This document shows, piece by piece, positions 24,101-36,500 of a DNA stretch of 64,000 bases. The DNA comes from Rotaria sordida. Taxonomy: Eukaryota > Rotifera > Eurotatoria > Philodinida > Philodinidae. Below the pieces are notes generated by a model. It was given only the letters and a program-made list of their open reading frames with translations, made no database searches and was not told where the DNA came from. Location: assembly GCA_905250125.1 (NCBI GenBank), contig CAJNOL010000079.1, forward strand, positions 1 through 64,000. Direction: 5' to 3'. Each line of letters begins with the position of its first letter. The stretch's first letter is position 1. The position numbers and the translations under genes were made by a program.

Positions 24101-26941
24101 TGTTCGTACATATTGAGCAAGATCAGCTACATATCCACTACCATCATATGTACCATATTGACCAGTATATGAACCCATTCCAGTTTTATCAGCTGACATG
24201 TAATTCCATGCTTGTTTCATATTAATTTTTGTACTATCACTGAGTGTGATAGGACCAACTATGAAATTATTTCATAATAATGAATAAGATTTACTGATCG
24301 TGTAAAATAGAATAGTAGCTGGAAACTCGTGGTTTTCTTTATTGTAAAGTCAAAAGTTCGAAATGCTAAGTATATAGAATTGTATCATTTTTTATATCTT
24401 CACAAGGAAGAAATAAACTCTGCTCCGGGATGGAAGATCGCTCTTGGAGAAACGATGCGCCGAATGTAATAGAAGACTTCCCATCATTAATTAATTTCTC
24501 ACAAGTTTGGAGTTTCAATCAGTATATTTTAATGGGGTAACTAGGTGATCGTAGGTGGTATAACAGTCCCATACTATCTTTGGCGGTAGTTAGTGCAATA
24601 TAATATCAGTGATGATAATTATCACATTTCCCTTTGTTTCATAGGTAGGGCGGCGCCGGACTTAGCCCATTCTCGATTACACAATTCTGAATTTTTAAAA
24701 CTCTTTTTCTAAATCCTCAAAATCTTTTTGAAAAACTCCTGTTAATTAGTAAATGAACTCCATAGAAAAAAAAACGGAATCTCCTATTTCTGGAAGCTAT
24801 CTAGCATAAACAGGGAATGATAGAATGTATAAATCATGAGTATAGGGATGAACCATACATGAACAGACTTATTAAAATGTAAACAGTAGTGATGGTTGAT
24901 TACGCCTAATAAAATCCAATGGCTAGCCAAAGATTAAATTATTCTTAAACGATTGCTTTTCAAAATTTTTATTAAACTTTTTCGTATTCATGTAAAAATT
25001 CGATCGTTCAAGTAATTTTCAACTGTTGAATCTTGAACTATACCCATGAAATGCATAATCATCGCATCGACGAGACCTTTTTCCTTCCGTAAAGTAGTTT
25101 CCTAATTAAATATTTTTAAGATTACCCCTTATGTAATAATCCTTCTAAGAATGAGATATGTTGTCAAAGCCTGTCGGGTTCACAATTTTCGGACTCGGGC
25201 CCGATCGGCTCTATATATGGTAGATTAATATACACTGTTCTTTGTTCAACTTTTATTTTACATTGACATAATTCTCATCAAACTTACAATAATTCAAAAC
25301 AATCATAGACTAGACAGATGCATTTTAAAAAATATTGAGGATGTGATCTGAAAAGAAACTATAAGACGATAGACACTATAAATTACAATGTAAATTTTTA
25401 AACTAACGTATTCCGAGAACAATTTGAGGGTGGGTGTGGCTTTTGTCCTCTTTGATTACAACACCCACACACACCCTACTTTACTAGTTACTCGGTAACT
25501 AAGTAGCGGAAAATTCTGGATTCGATTCTTTCATGAAGGAATCTGAATCTGTAATTAATTTCTCAAAATTATGTAGTTTATTCTTCGATCAAGTAAACTG
25601 CACCACAAAGACTTCTAATGGAACTTTATAAGGAAAATCGTTATTTTCCTCCAAAACTCTTTTTTAGTGAAAAATCAAATACTGAATTTTAAGACATCGA
25701 TTACAGATTCGGATTCTCCGACTCCGAAACCTTTTACAACAAATCGTTATTTACCAAAAAACTCTCCTGTCCTTGAGAAAAGAATGAAATCCAGAATTTC
25801 GTTGTTATTTGGTAACCGAGTAACTGGTAAAGTAGCTGCCTGTGTAATAGTGACTTTCTATTCCTAATCAATGCCAATCCCAACCAATTCCAATTCCGAT
25901 TCCAAGTAATTCAAAATCTAGATTTGAAATTGGTGCATCCCTATTCCATAGAACTGCATCCTGATATATGACGATCACCATTAAGCTTTATCTGATTGAG
26001 ATGAAGATACTTAAGACTATTTCTCAGATGTAATTTTAAGTTTTTTGCGAAAACTTCATTTGCTTTTTTTTGCATGAGAGAAATACATAAATGTTCGGTG
26101 ATAAAATCAGAGTCTTAACTTTCAGAATCCTGTAAATCCAGATAGGAAAGTCAAAAACACAAACGATCGATTTTATCTAGTGAAGAACTTTTTTTGAAAT
26201 AAACAGAAAACTTACAAGGATCTGTATCTTTTTTGTCTAATGAATATGCTGGATAACAATCAGCTATTTCATCTGAATATGATTTTGGTATATTACATTT
26301 TTCAGGTTTAACACGAACTTGTCTCATTCTAATAACACCAATCATTAAAAAATGATCAAGTACCCAACGAATAGAACGTTGAGATGTAACTGTTGAATTT
26401 GATTGCCATATATGAGAACGATAAAAAACATTTCCAATTGTTTCATTCATAAATTGCCATATCTAGACATATATATTTAAAAATGATTTTATTTATTTTT
26501 GAAAATAAATTATTTTACATCATCAAATGTAGCAATTTGATTAAAATCAATCATAAATATATCTCCATATTTATTTTGTACATTTTTATAAGGATTAGAT
26601 CGAATATTTCGTTCAATCCAAGAAGATTTAACAGGAAATCGTGCATCAATTAAATGATATTCAAATGTATTTGTAATAAAAAAATCATGTTTTGATTGAG
26701 ATAAAAAAATAACAATTAAGATATTACCAACAAAAATCATATAAATAAAAAATGCACGTAATACTAATATAGCATGTTGTTCTGTATTATCATCTGTTTC
26801 TTTTCGATCGATATTAAATGATAAAAAAAATTGAATAATTTTATGAAATTTAGATTGTATTGATTTGTGAACTGTTGGAGAAGCCAATGAAGATTTCGAT
26901 GAAAATGAATCAATCGATCGAATAATTGTCGTAGAGGACAT
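21103..26941 (-). CDS. PKD2-like: Polycystin-2 (PKD2/TRPP)-family cation channel
   Basis: Exons on minus: 26941-26519, 26462-26216, 24258-23903, 23844-23692, 22985-22683, 22019-21869, 21815-21775, 21699-21103; 756 aa. S1 is in exon 1 (LRAFFIYMIFVGNILIVIF). The large extracellular TOP/polycystin domain follows, including FGPITLSDST, GSGYVADL, WLDKATRALFIDIVTYNP and FEMPLTGGIFPSYKIE. S2-S5 are in exons 4-5 (NIWNWIDIILL; LRLQSLFDTLSILLTSI; GFLVMFVAIMVAYAQ). Exon 6 holds the pore helix and filter, with LFRTVLGDFDYEAI containing the TRPP filter LGD. S6 is FSMVFILFNMVLAIIVDSY. The C-terminus is helical and charged with no obvious EF-hand or ER-retention signal. Human PKD2 is longer (968 aa). It would form a tetrameric cation channel of cilia or ER. 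Intron 2 is about 2 kb and carries repeats. Confidence 0.92.
25426..25478. repeat. Telomere-like hairpin (e) inside PKD2 intron 2
   Basis: The arm GAGGGTGGGTGTGGC, a loop containing GTCCTCTTTGATT, and the arm ACACCCACACACACCC. Its right end touches the foldback that begins at 25476. Confidence 0.8.
25476..25835. mobile_element. Foldback element 3 in PKD2 intron 2, about 360 bp
   Basis: The left end CTACTTTACTAGTTACTCGG pairs with the right end CCGAGTAACTGGTAAAGTAG. Inner blocks also pair: GAATCTGAATCTGTAATTAA (near 25540) with the ACAGATTCGGATTC block (near 25704), and AAAATTCTGGATTCGATTC with GAATGAAATCCAGAATTTC (near 25782). The open frame at 25667-25867 is a shadow of this element. Confidence 0.75.
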
Positions 26942-28401
26942 GATAATTGATGATATTCAAATCGCCACATTTCAAGAATACGATTCAAGTATTTCGTAGC
27001 TTCTATATAATTATCATATATAATTCCAAATAGGGCGCATTCTTTTTTTTCTTCTTCTCAAAAATGTTGAGTCATCGATACAATCATTAATTAATCTGTG
27101 ACTCACTCACTGTGATTTTCAACATTTAAATAAGAAGCCTTGAGGAGTTTTTTTTTTTTAAAATGTAAATTTCGATTGGTTCAAGGTGGTTGGTTAGATG
27201 AATATTGACTGAAGACTTTGAGAACCGTTTTTTCGAAACTTTTCCATTTTAGTTTGATTTTCTTCATTCCTCACCAAGATTTTTAAACTGCATCCTCAAG
27301 AGCTGTAAAGTTTTTCCACAAAGCATCAATTTGAGCAATTCATTTTATATCATCTGAAACCAGATCTAAATAGATGTAATGAACTATATTGAGTTAAACA
27401 GTAATGTTTGCACAACAGCAATGGAGTGTAGTAATAAATTAGGAATGAACAGAAATCATAAGAAGATGATAAACCAACGTTTCATGACTCTTTTTCTTTT
27501 AACTTTTACAAATTTGACTAAAAAAGCAATTGAGAATCGAAAGACTTTAGCTTTTTTTTCTATTGGAATCGTTCGTCTCGATGTAAAAACCACTATAATC
27601 AATTGAAAAATACATTTCAATTAAATCAATTCTCTGCAAAAAACAAAAAACTCTTATTAATAGAGAAATTCATAGTACATTCTTCTATAATATCATGTAA
27701 ACGCATTTTCTTCGCATTAATGTAAAACTAGCTTGAAATTAGCAAATTTCTCATATTTCTTCATTATAGAATATTTATAATTTAATGAGAATGTACAAAA
27801 TGATTGATGATCTTTTTTGTGTTTGTTAATGTGATATAGGAAAAGAGAAAAAAAAAGCAGATTCATTTATCAGAACTAGATGTAATACATGTCTGTCAAG
27901 GTGTTTGATCTTCAAGTTTTCTTATAATAATGATTAACTATCTTATTTATCTTAACAATCAAGGACAAACATAAAAATAATTTTGTTAAGGTATTCGTAA
28001 TCGTTCAGATTTTTTTTTTCTTTATATCGTTTTCTAATTATCTTCATAAGAATTATCTTGTCTTTTATCAATCAAACATCATAAACTTTTTCTTTTATGA
28101 TTACTATATGTAAATAGAATGATACAATATGAATAAATATTTCAGGCATCTCACATTCGATTACATATTTAATTATAGTCATCATTAGCATGAAAATGTT
28201 TATTAAATATTTTCTTGTGTTTTTATCTTCTAGGCAAACATCAACATTCAAAAATAAACATACATGTAAAAAAAGCCGTGAAATTTTGCTCAGATAATAC
28301 AAAATTCAAATTTTTTTACAAAAAAGACACCTATGAAACTTGGCTATGTAAAGAATTGTATATCTGAATCGAAATTGAAGTTTATTTATACAAAAAAAAA
28401 A
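26942..28401. other. Intergenic, mostly featureless
   Basis: 5' flank of the PKD2-like gene and 3' flank of the small zinc-finger gene. At about 27170-27320 it resembles 45600-45740 (shared TTGACTGAAG core and order of similar words), suggesting a dispersed repeat. No gene is supported. Confidence 0.4.
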
Positions 28402-28791
28402 TTAATCCGTTGTGTTTGAACCATGATCATTTCGTAGATGAATTAAGTAATCATTACTTGAATTATAACGTTTTTGACAAAATCGACATTCATATATATT
28501 TAAATGATCAGCAGCAACCATAGCTAAACGACGTTGTCGTTCATCATCAGATACATTTGATCGAAGAGAATTATTTCCACATGACATACATTCAAATACA
28601 AGACCTTTTTGTTTCGGAAATTCATGTTGTGTTATATCAATTAATTGTGTTGTACCACAACGTGTACACATTGGTTTTGTTATTTGTTTATCAATTGTAT
28701 CTGTTTGTTTAGATGATTTGTCTGGACGTTTATCTGTTTTTTGTTGATTTGATGATACGAAAACAGATGCTTGAAAATCATTCGTATTCAT
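28402..28791 (-). CDS. Small zinc-ribbon plus C2H2 zinc-finger protein
   Basis: A single-exon 129-aa frame. The first 40 residues are Lys/Gln/Thr-rich. Residues about 42-73 have CTRCGTTQ and later CMSCGNN, a C-x2-C...C-x2-C zinc-ribbon pattern. Residues about 99-123 form YECRFCQKRYNSSNDYLIH followed by LRNDH, a canonical C-x2-C-x12-H-x4-H C2H2 finger. The two motifs suggest nucleic-acid or protein binding in the nucleus. I do not recognise an orthologue and propose no specific role. The start MNTNDFQASV is the first ATG after in-frame stops. Confidence 0.7.
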   Translation of the reverse strand: MNTNDFQASVFVSSNQQKTDKRPDKSSKQTDTIDKQITKPMCTRCGTTQLIDITQHEFPKQKGLVFECMSCGNNSLRSNVSDDERQRRLAMVAADHLNIYECRFCQKRYNSSNDYLIHLRNDHGSNTTD

Positions 28792-30267
28792 TTAAATAAA
28801 TAGATAAGATTTTCTTATCGATTGAAAATAAATAAATAAAGATAGATTCCTTCTGTTTTCGAGAAAAAAAAATTCATCATTTGTTATAATCTTCCAATGA
28901 AACTTAATTAATAGTCATATGGAATAATTAAAGAGATGTCGCATCTATATGCTCAATAAAAAGTTTAAATTGTGTTGAAAAGTTCGCAATCAATGAAATT
29001 AAATTAAGTTTACCACCAATTGAATTATAGACTTAATTGTTTTTCTACAAAATCTTCTACGTTCTTATGTATTTGTTATAGTAACAAAGAAAATATATGC
29101 AAAATAAATAAAATATTTCAAGACATTTAATTAACAAATAAGAATTTTATCATCTTATCGAAAAGATCAATATTGTCTTTAGTTTTATCAAACGTTATTA
29201 GTTGATCACACTTTTGTTTTTGTTCTTTTTTACCTTATGAACTAGAATGTGATAGCAATCATTTTGTACAGTCAAAATCAAATATTCTTTTAATGATTAT
29301 TGTAGAAAGATATCGATCATGACTATTTACTGATCGGTTAATCTGTCATATATACATCTAAACTGATGAAGGTTTTTTTTTCTGATAATATCTTGAAATG
29401 ACAACTGCTTGTTCGAAAAATGTCATGGACACGAACTGGATTGAAGTCGTCGCCATTGATGTCATATATAATTAATATACTGTGATATGTAACTGAATAA
29501 ATATATTTGACATAAAAATTTATTAAAATCCTCGAAAAAGGTATCCATATGGAGCATTTTCCTCACATTAGAAAATCTGAGAGAGCTTCAGATATGATTT
29601 GTCAAACTTTTTGACTATTGTTGATGAGGAACACACGTAAATTCTATATAGCGAACTTGTCGTAATGGGTTAACAGGAATGTGATTATCAGGATTTTGAC
29701 GAGTTGTTTGATTTCCGAAGGACTTTTTACAGTAAAAAGTTTGTTCAAGTACCAACAAGGAATTGGACAAATTTTAAAAGAACTTATAGAGTTTCATGGA
29801 TATTCTTACTTCATTCCACTGCAGCTCATCGATAAATCAGAATTTCGATAATTGTTAGTATTGCCGAGATTCCGGCGAACATTCCACACAATCTTGAAAA
29901 GTTTTCTCATATGAAAGAAAAGCCAGGTCGAGGCAAACACTCGACCGTTCAGAACGCCTTGACCTAGGTCGAGTTAATTCAATATTATGATTTACATGAA
30001 ATTTTCGAATTCATACAAATCTGATGTTCTAAACAAATTAAAAAATCATTAATATGTGTATTATCTCAATTTCTTATGAATATCTCATTAAGAAAAATAT
30101 AATTTTTTTTTTCTTAAATCAAACGAAATTAACACAAATAAATTTATTATTATAAAGTAAAAATACAATTTTAATTGAAAATTTAAAAAAAGAAAAAGAC
30201 AAATTTAAATTGTATCATTTGTTTTTTTTTTTTCGTTGCCTAATTTAAAGTTTATCAACTATGAAAT
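28792..30267. other. Intergenic, no gene seen
   Basis: AT-rich except for a more balanced stretch at about 29640-29990, which holds a small inverted repeat (AGGTCGAGGCAAACACTCGACC near 29930) and may be relic repeat DNA. Confidence 0.45.
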
Positions 30268-33200
30268 TTAAGATTGCACATCGAATAACAATCTTACTTG
30301 TGATTGTAAATTAGACGAATCAAAATGTTCTTCAGGTGTTTGAGAAGAATAATACTGTTGTTGTGTTTGTTGCTGATGATGATGTTGTAGTTGTTGTTGC
30401 TGTTGTTGTTGTTGTTGTTGTTGTATAGAAAAATTATTAATTTGAAAATCTGGAGGTGTTGATACAGATGATGTTACTTGATTTTCTTGCCAAATTGATG
30501 ATGAATGAGGATTAAGAAAATGTTCATAAACATCAACATCACCAGTGACTAAACGAGAATTTGTTATTGATGAATTAATTAATTTATCAGTTGTTGATAA
30601 AGAATATCTTTGATTATCAATTGTTAATGGTGGTGGTGGTGTTGATGAACAAAATTGATCAGTTGTTTTCGATGGAAAACCATCTGTACTTAAATCAAAA
30701 TCAAAATTATGATTGGAATTTATTCGTTGTTCATCAATAGAAACAAGTTGAAATTCATCTAGAATAGCATCAACATTCTCAATACATTGCGTTTGCCATG
30801 AATCATTCTTATCAAATGATAATAAATCTTGATTTGAATTTAATATAGGTGTATTAGTTGTTGTTGTTGTTGTTACGGATCCTAATGAGGATGATGTTGG
30901 AATATTTGACCATGAAATTGGTTTATTAATTAAATTGAGTGTAGGTGTTATAGGTGAAGCTATAGTTGGTTTTTCAATAGGTTCTGGTTCGGAACATGCT
31001 GTACCTGTTGAATGTGGTCTATCAAGAATATTTTTACGATTACGATTACGTTTTGGAGTAATATTATTTGTTGATTTCAATCGGTTTCTTTTTTTACTAT
31101 TGTTTGTCATTGCAGGTGGTAATCCTGTATGAATTTCATTTTGTTCTGTTGCTGTTGGAAAAACTACTTGTTGTGCAATATTCACAACATCTTGATGAGT
31201 TAAAGCTGATCCAATTGTATCATAAGTTGTTTGTTGTTGTTGTTGTTTTTGATAAAGTGGTGATAACCATGTTTTTGTTGTTACTGTTCCATTTTGTACC
31301 CAAACAAGTTGTGATGATGGTAATTGTTGTCGTTTTGTTTGTATAAATGATGAATCATCAATACGTATATCTCCTTTACCATTAATAACATCATCTATTG
31401 TTTGATCGATTTCTGAACTGCTTACTGTTGTTTGAATGGAAAATGGTGAAACTAATTTTATTGTTGAATTAGATGATGATGATGAGGATGAGGATGATGA
31501 GGATGATGATGATGATATATGTTCTTCTTTAATCATAAATGTTGATTGTTCTTGTTTGGAATCATCTAATCAATAAATTTATTTTTCAAAAGAAAAACAA
31601 ACAAAAAAAACAAAAAAAAAGTCTCATACTTAAATTAAATTGATTATAAAATGATGATTGATCTTGTATTGTTCCATTTGGTAAACTTATTTGTTTAACA
31701 ATACGTCGTTTTTTTTGACGAGAATTTGTTGAACCAGTACTACGTTGTCGCATGATTGGTTTTTTTATTGTTGGAAAACTTAATAATAATAATAATAATA
31801 ATAATAAATCAAGAAAAAAGATTTTTTTTTTTGAGTTTTGAAAATTTTTACTTTGATTGTTGTTGAGAAACAATTGTTGCTATATTTGATGATGAATCGG
31901 ATGTTTTTGAATTTGAAATTGAAAATTGTAATAATGTTGTTGATGATGTTTGACCTTGATCTTTTGTAGGGGCCATTGAAATAGCACGATTTGTACGAAT
32001 TTGTGAAGCAACAGCAGCTCGTTGAGCTATTGTACGATTAATTGGTGGTCGACAAACAATTGTTTGAGAATTTAAATTTGTATTTGATTGTTGTTTAATT
32101 AAAGCTAATGCAGGACAATTATGTTCATGAGCAATATGCGGTTTTAAGCAAGTACATGTAATAGCCTTGAATGTCGAGGACGTCGATGACGTTGACAATG
32201 GATATGAAGCGATACCTGGAGACTGTTGTAAATCAATCACGTGTGTCATTGCTGGTTTTGTTGGGATAGAAGTCGATGATGTTGGACTATGAAAAAGTTA
32301 AAAAAAAGAAATAACATGAATTTTTTCAAATAGGGTCATATGGTTTGATTTTCTCAATCCAAAGTAGATGAATAATTCTTATATTTGAGAAAAAAAAAAC
32401 ACAAAGTTAATTAGAAGATTTTTATCATTATAAGACGAATACTTGTCGTTTAATTAACAGATGAAACATGAAGATTAAATCTACTCGTTCTAGTTTATTT
32501 TTTTACATATGTCAAAAAAAAAAATGCTTATTAATAAAAGTGTCATATCAAAATAAAAATATTACAGTGATCAAAACAAGGTACAGACCTTGTAATGCGA
32601 AATATTCTAATGATAGAAAGCAAATGATTTTCTTTCAAATTAAAAGATTTCTATATAGGGTGTTTTTTTTGCCTTTTATTTAATCAGTATATGATTTTAA
32701 AGATTAAATTATTCATATGTACCTAATAGTTTTTGATGTTGGTGACATTTGTATATTTGATTGAGTATCAATATTAGACGATGGTGTTTGAATCACATGT
32801 TGAGATGATAAATATTGTTGATTTGTTGATGAACATGTTGATGGTGAATTAGGTGTTTGTTGACGTCGATAAACTGGTGATAATTGTGTTTGAACTTCAG
32901 TTTTAATTTGTTGAATTGGTGTATGAGGTATTGATGATAGTGGTGGTGGTGGTTGTTGTTGTATACCATTAAATACTACTGTTGTTGTTGTTGATGATAC
33001 ATCATTATGATCGCCTGTTGAAAGTGTTCCTGCTGTTGTTTGTGGTTCATTATTAATACCTGATGAATGATGATTATATTGTTGTTGATAAGTGGATCCA
33101 AAATTTTGTTGCTGTTGCTGTTGTGGTTGTTGTTGCTGTTGCTGTTGTTGTTGTTGTTGTTGATTGATAGAATTGACAAATAACGATGATTGATTTTGTT

Positions 33201-33555
33201 GAATATATGACATTGATGGTTCAATTTTACATGTTTTTGAAGATGTTTCTAAATATTTAAAATTATATATTAAATAAAAAAACAAAACTTTTATTTGTTT
33301 TTTTTTTACTTTTATCAAAAATATGTATAATAAGATTTGGATTATCATTAACGTTATTAGGCCATTCCAAACTTAAATATATTGTAACAAGATTATGTTC
33401 AATAATAGATTGTCCATTATTTTTTAATGGAACTTTATATGAATGAAACGGTTCGCTAATATTAAAAAGAAAAAAATATTATTATTTCAAATGAAAAGAA
33501 AAAAAAAAAAGAAAAAGAAGCATCTTTTTTTTTTCTATACATACCAACTAACCAT
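30268..33555 (-). CDS. Gln/Ser/Thr-rich probable nuclear regulatory protein, family not recognised
   Basis: Exons on minus: 33555-33545, 33455-33310, 33248-32723, 32286-31852, 31778-31630, 31565-30268; in-phase total 854 aa. The N-terminal 50 residues look folded (CEPFHSYKVPLKNNG, TIYLSLEWPNNVND). Long poly-Gln tracts follow (near residues 75-105 and 820-845), with poly-Ser and Thr runs. A Cys/His-rich patch in exon 4 (CTCLKPHIAHEHNCPALALI) could bind zinc. Basic clusters RQKKRRIVK and PKRNRNRKN are likely nuclear signals. An acidic/hydrophobic segment (NVDAILDEFQLVSIDE) could be an activation motif. A transcription cofactor is inferred from composition only. The first exon is just 11 nt, so an upstream exon is possible. 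Confidence 0.65.
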
Positions 33556-36500
33556 TGTGGTAATACTAACGAAATAATAAAGAATAAAAATAACCAATTG
33601 ATAATGTATAATAAAACATCAAACGATAATGATTGATCGGCGATGAAATACCTATATAAATCAAACTATTGTTTGACACGTGAATTGTGGATGATACAAT
33701 GATTAAACGACTTTATTCTGTTTTTTTTCTTCTTCTCTACTCTTTTTTTTTCTTGCATCTGTTCATTGTATTAGCACGCTTCGCCTATCTTTTACCTGAA
33801 TCGATCGTCGCGTTGAATATGTATGTGTATGTATGTGTGTATACTAATGATAATGATGCTCCTCTATATTCTCACTTAACTACTTGTTTCTTTTCGTTAT
33901 TGGATGGTGACAACGTATGTATATATCATGTAGAACAGAACGACGAAGGCGATGATGGTGAGAAGAAGATACAAGGCCATCATAAAATCAATCAAGAGAA
34001 TCAAAGTAAACGATACAACAATGCCTCTCGTTAGCATTCAAATGCGTATATATATATTTATAAAAATTACAGTTAATAAAGAAGCCAATCAACATTATTA
34101 TTGAACAATAAAAAAAAATGTACAAAATCGAGATAAAAAATTAATTACTAATAGATCAATTGTCAATTTCTTATATTAATAATTACAACTTCATCATATG
34201 TAGTGCAATGCAATGCGTAGCATATATGTAATGGTTTCTAAGTTTTTAAAGTGCAAAACAACACCTACATAATGATTAGTTGAGAGTTGTTTTTCTCTTT
34301 TTTTTTTCTTCTTTCTTTCAAGATGTGTAAGCATAAAAAAACAATTGTCATTATGTGCGTCGCCATGATTTTACAGAAAGCAATGTCAGAAAATAATCGT
34401 TCGAACCAGCGATAAATATATCAAGGTCGACACGACATCATTCATTTTCTAATCTTTAGAAGAAACTTTTGTTTATTTATAGAGAGCAAAAAAACAAAAT
34501 GCTTCTTGTTGAGAATTTGTTTTTTTTTGGATGATTCGAGGTAATCAAAAAAACAAAGGAAACTCAGATTTCACATGTAAGAATAGTTGATTCTAGACCT
34601 TGACTGGTAAAGATGATTAAATGAGTTATGCACTATATGTTCGTGCCAAGAGTACGAGAGAGATTTGATAAGTATTCTCAGAAGGCTCTTAATCTGTCTG
34701 ATTGATGCCTCTCTCACTTAGAAAAAAAAATCTTTTACTTTCTATAATCCAATCTGAAACAAAACTTTTCTTTCAAATTCGACAAACAAAAAAATATTTT
34801 TCCATTCAATCTTGTATTACCTTATTCGGTATATGTAAATTATTCGAAATTGAAAAATGGAAATTTCCTATTTCAATGATCTCGAGAACAGAAACTAAGA
34901 TGAAGAAATTTTCAAGATCGACCTAAAAATCAATATATTTTTCGTTTCTTTGGAGAATGTGTAGTTGATTTACAAATAAATCCTCAAGAAAGGCAATTTT
35001 TTTTTAAACTTTGTTTTAATCAAAAGTTCTGATTACAATGTTTAAAATTTAATAAAATAGTGAATATCAAGGTGTTTTATTGTATGAATACATATTAGAA
35101 TGCTTCGTCTATAATATATATATATATAGTAACTCTATCTTAGATTTAATTTCTAACATTCTTTTAGATATGTATCGATTAAATTCATTAGTCATGCTTA
35201 AGAATTTTTTTTAAAAATTGAAATCAAATTTTTAACTGAATTAACAGCGAACGATCTCTTACTCCACATATACTATCGAAATGTCATGTTCTAGAACATG
35301 ACGTCAGAAAACACTACACAAGAGAAAGAAATGAAAAATATAGAAACTTCTAGAATATATCCGAATATTAGACGAGATATTCTAATATGTATTCATGCAA
35401 TAAAACCGTCGATATTACCTATTGTATTAAACTTTAAGCATCATGATCAGAACTTTTGATTATAATCCTAAGTATATATGATAGATACCAATACAGTTGA
35501 TGATAGATAGATAAAAATAATCAATTAATAGTATTTCTTCGAAATATGTTGATATGTATTAATAGATTTTTCTTCGAAATCAATTTTCTAATAGCTACTT
35601 TTCATTGTTTTTCTAATTAATCGAAATGTAACTTTTTTCAAGTATTAGTACGAAAAATAAATATCCAATTTCAGAAAATTGTAAATATCTTTTGAAGAAA
35701 ATCTTCGAAACAATTATTCGTTTTTTCTTTTAAAACATCTCAATTTTACATAACATTTTGTATTTAAGTGAAATTTGAATGCCATCTATTTCTAAATATA
35801 ATTATCATATAATAAAATCATTCAATTATTATGCGTAATTTAAAAATGAATTGAATTTTCTTATTAAAGAAAAACAATCAAATTGAATTAATTAAAATAA
35901 AAATTCTAAAATAGATTTTTTTTTTCTTTTTCTTTTTTTGTTTTTAACAATCAAATTATATAAAAATTCAATTAAATCATTTTTATTCACATCTAATAGT
36001 AAGAAATAAATTTCTTCATTCTTATTTACATATCATAAATCGATATCCTTGGATTATATTTTCGAAAAGAATAGTAAATGTTTTTCGAAAAATCTAATAT
36101 ATTTATTCAAAACAAACTAACTTGTTTTTTTTTTTTGTCACTTCAATGATGATTGGAGAATATGAAAGAATATATTATATACGAAGGTTAGAAAAAAAAA
36201 AAAGAAATAGCGACGTCTACATCGTGTCATTTTCTAGATAAAAATACCGTTTTGTAAACAGACATATCGATAATTTTAGACAAAAAATAATCTAAATAAT
36301 GATTACCATAGTTGATGATACGGATCGTTAAACATTGTGTTTGTGAAAAAAAAAAGTATAATTACTGCGTCATGTTGATTTTCATGATAGATGATTCATT
36401 TAAATAAGAATTATTGATCTTTCTTCTGAAAATTATTTTTCATAAATATTTACTCATACATATATAGTTTCATATGTAAAGCATTGCTTTTTTTTTTCAT

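Noticed and set aside
33687-34034. 115-codon plus-strand frame starting with a hydrophobic leader
   Set aside because: Low-complexity, overlaps the 5' region of the divergent gene, with no coding-like pattern; a secreted peptide cannot be excluded.
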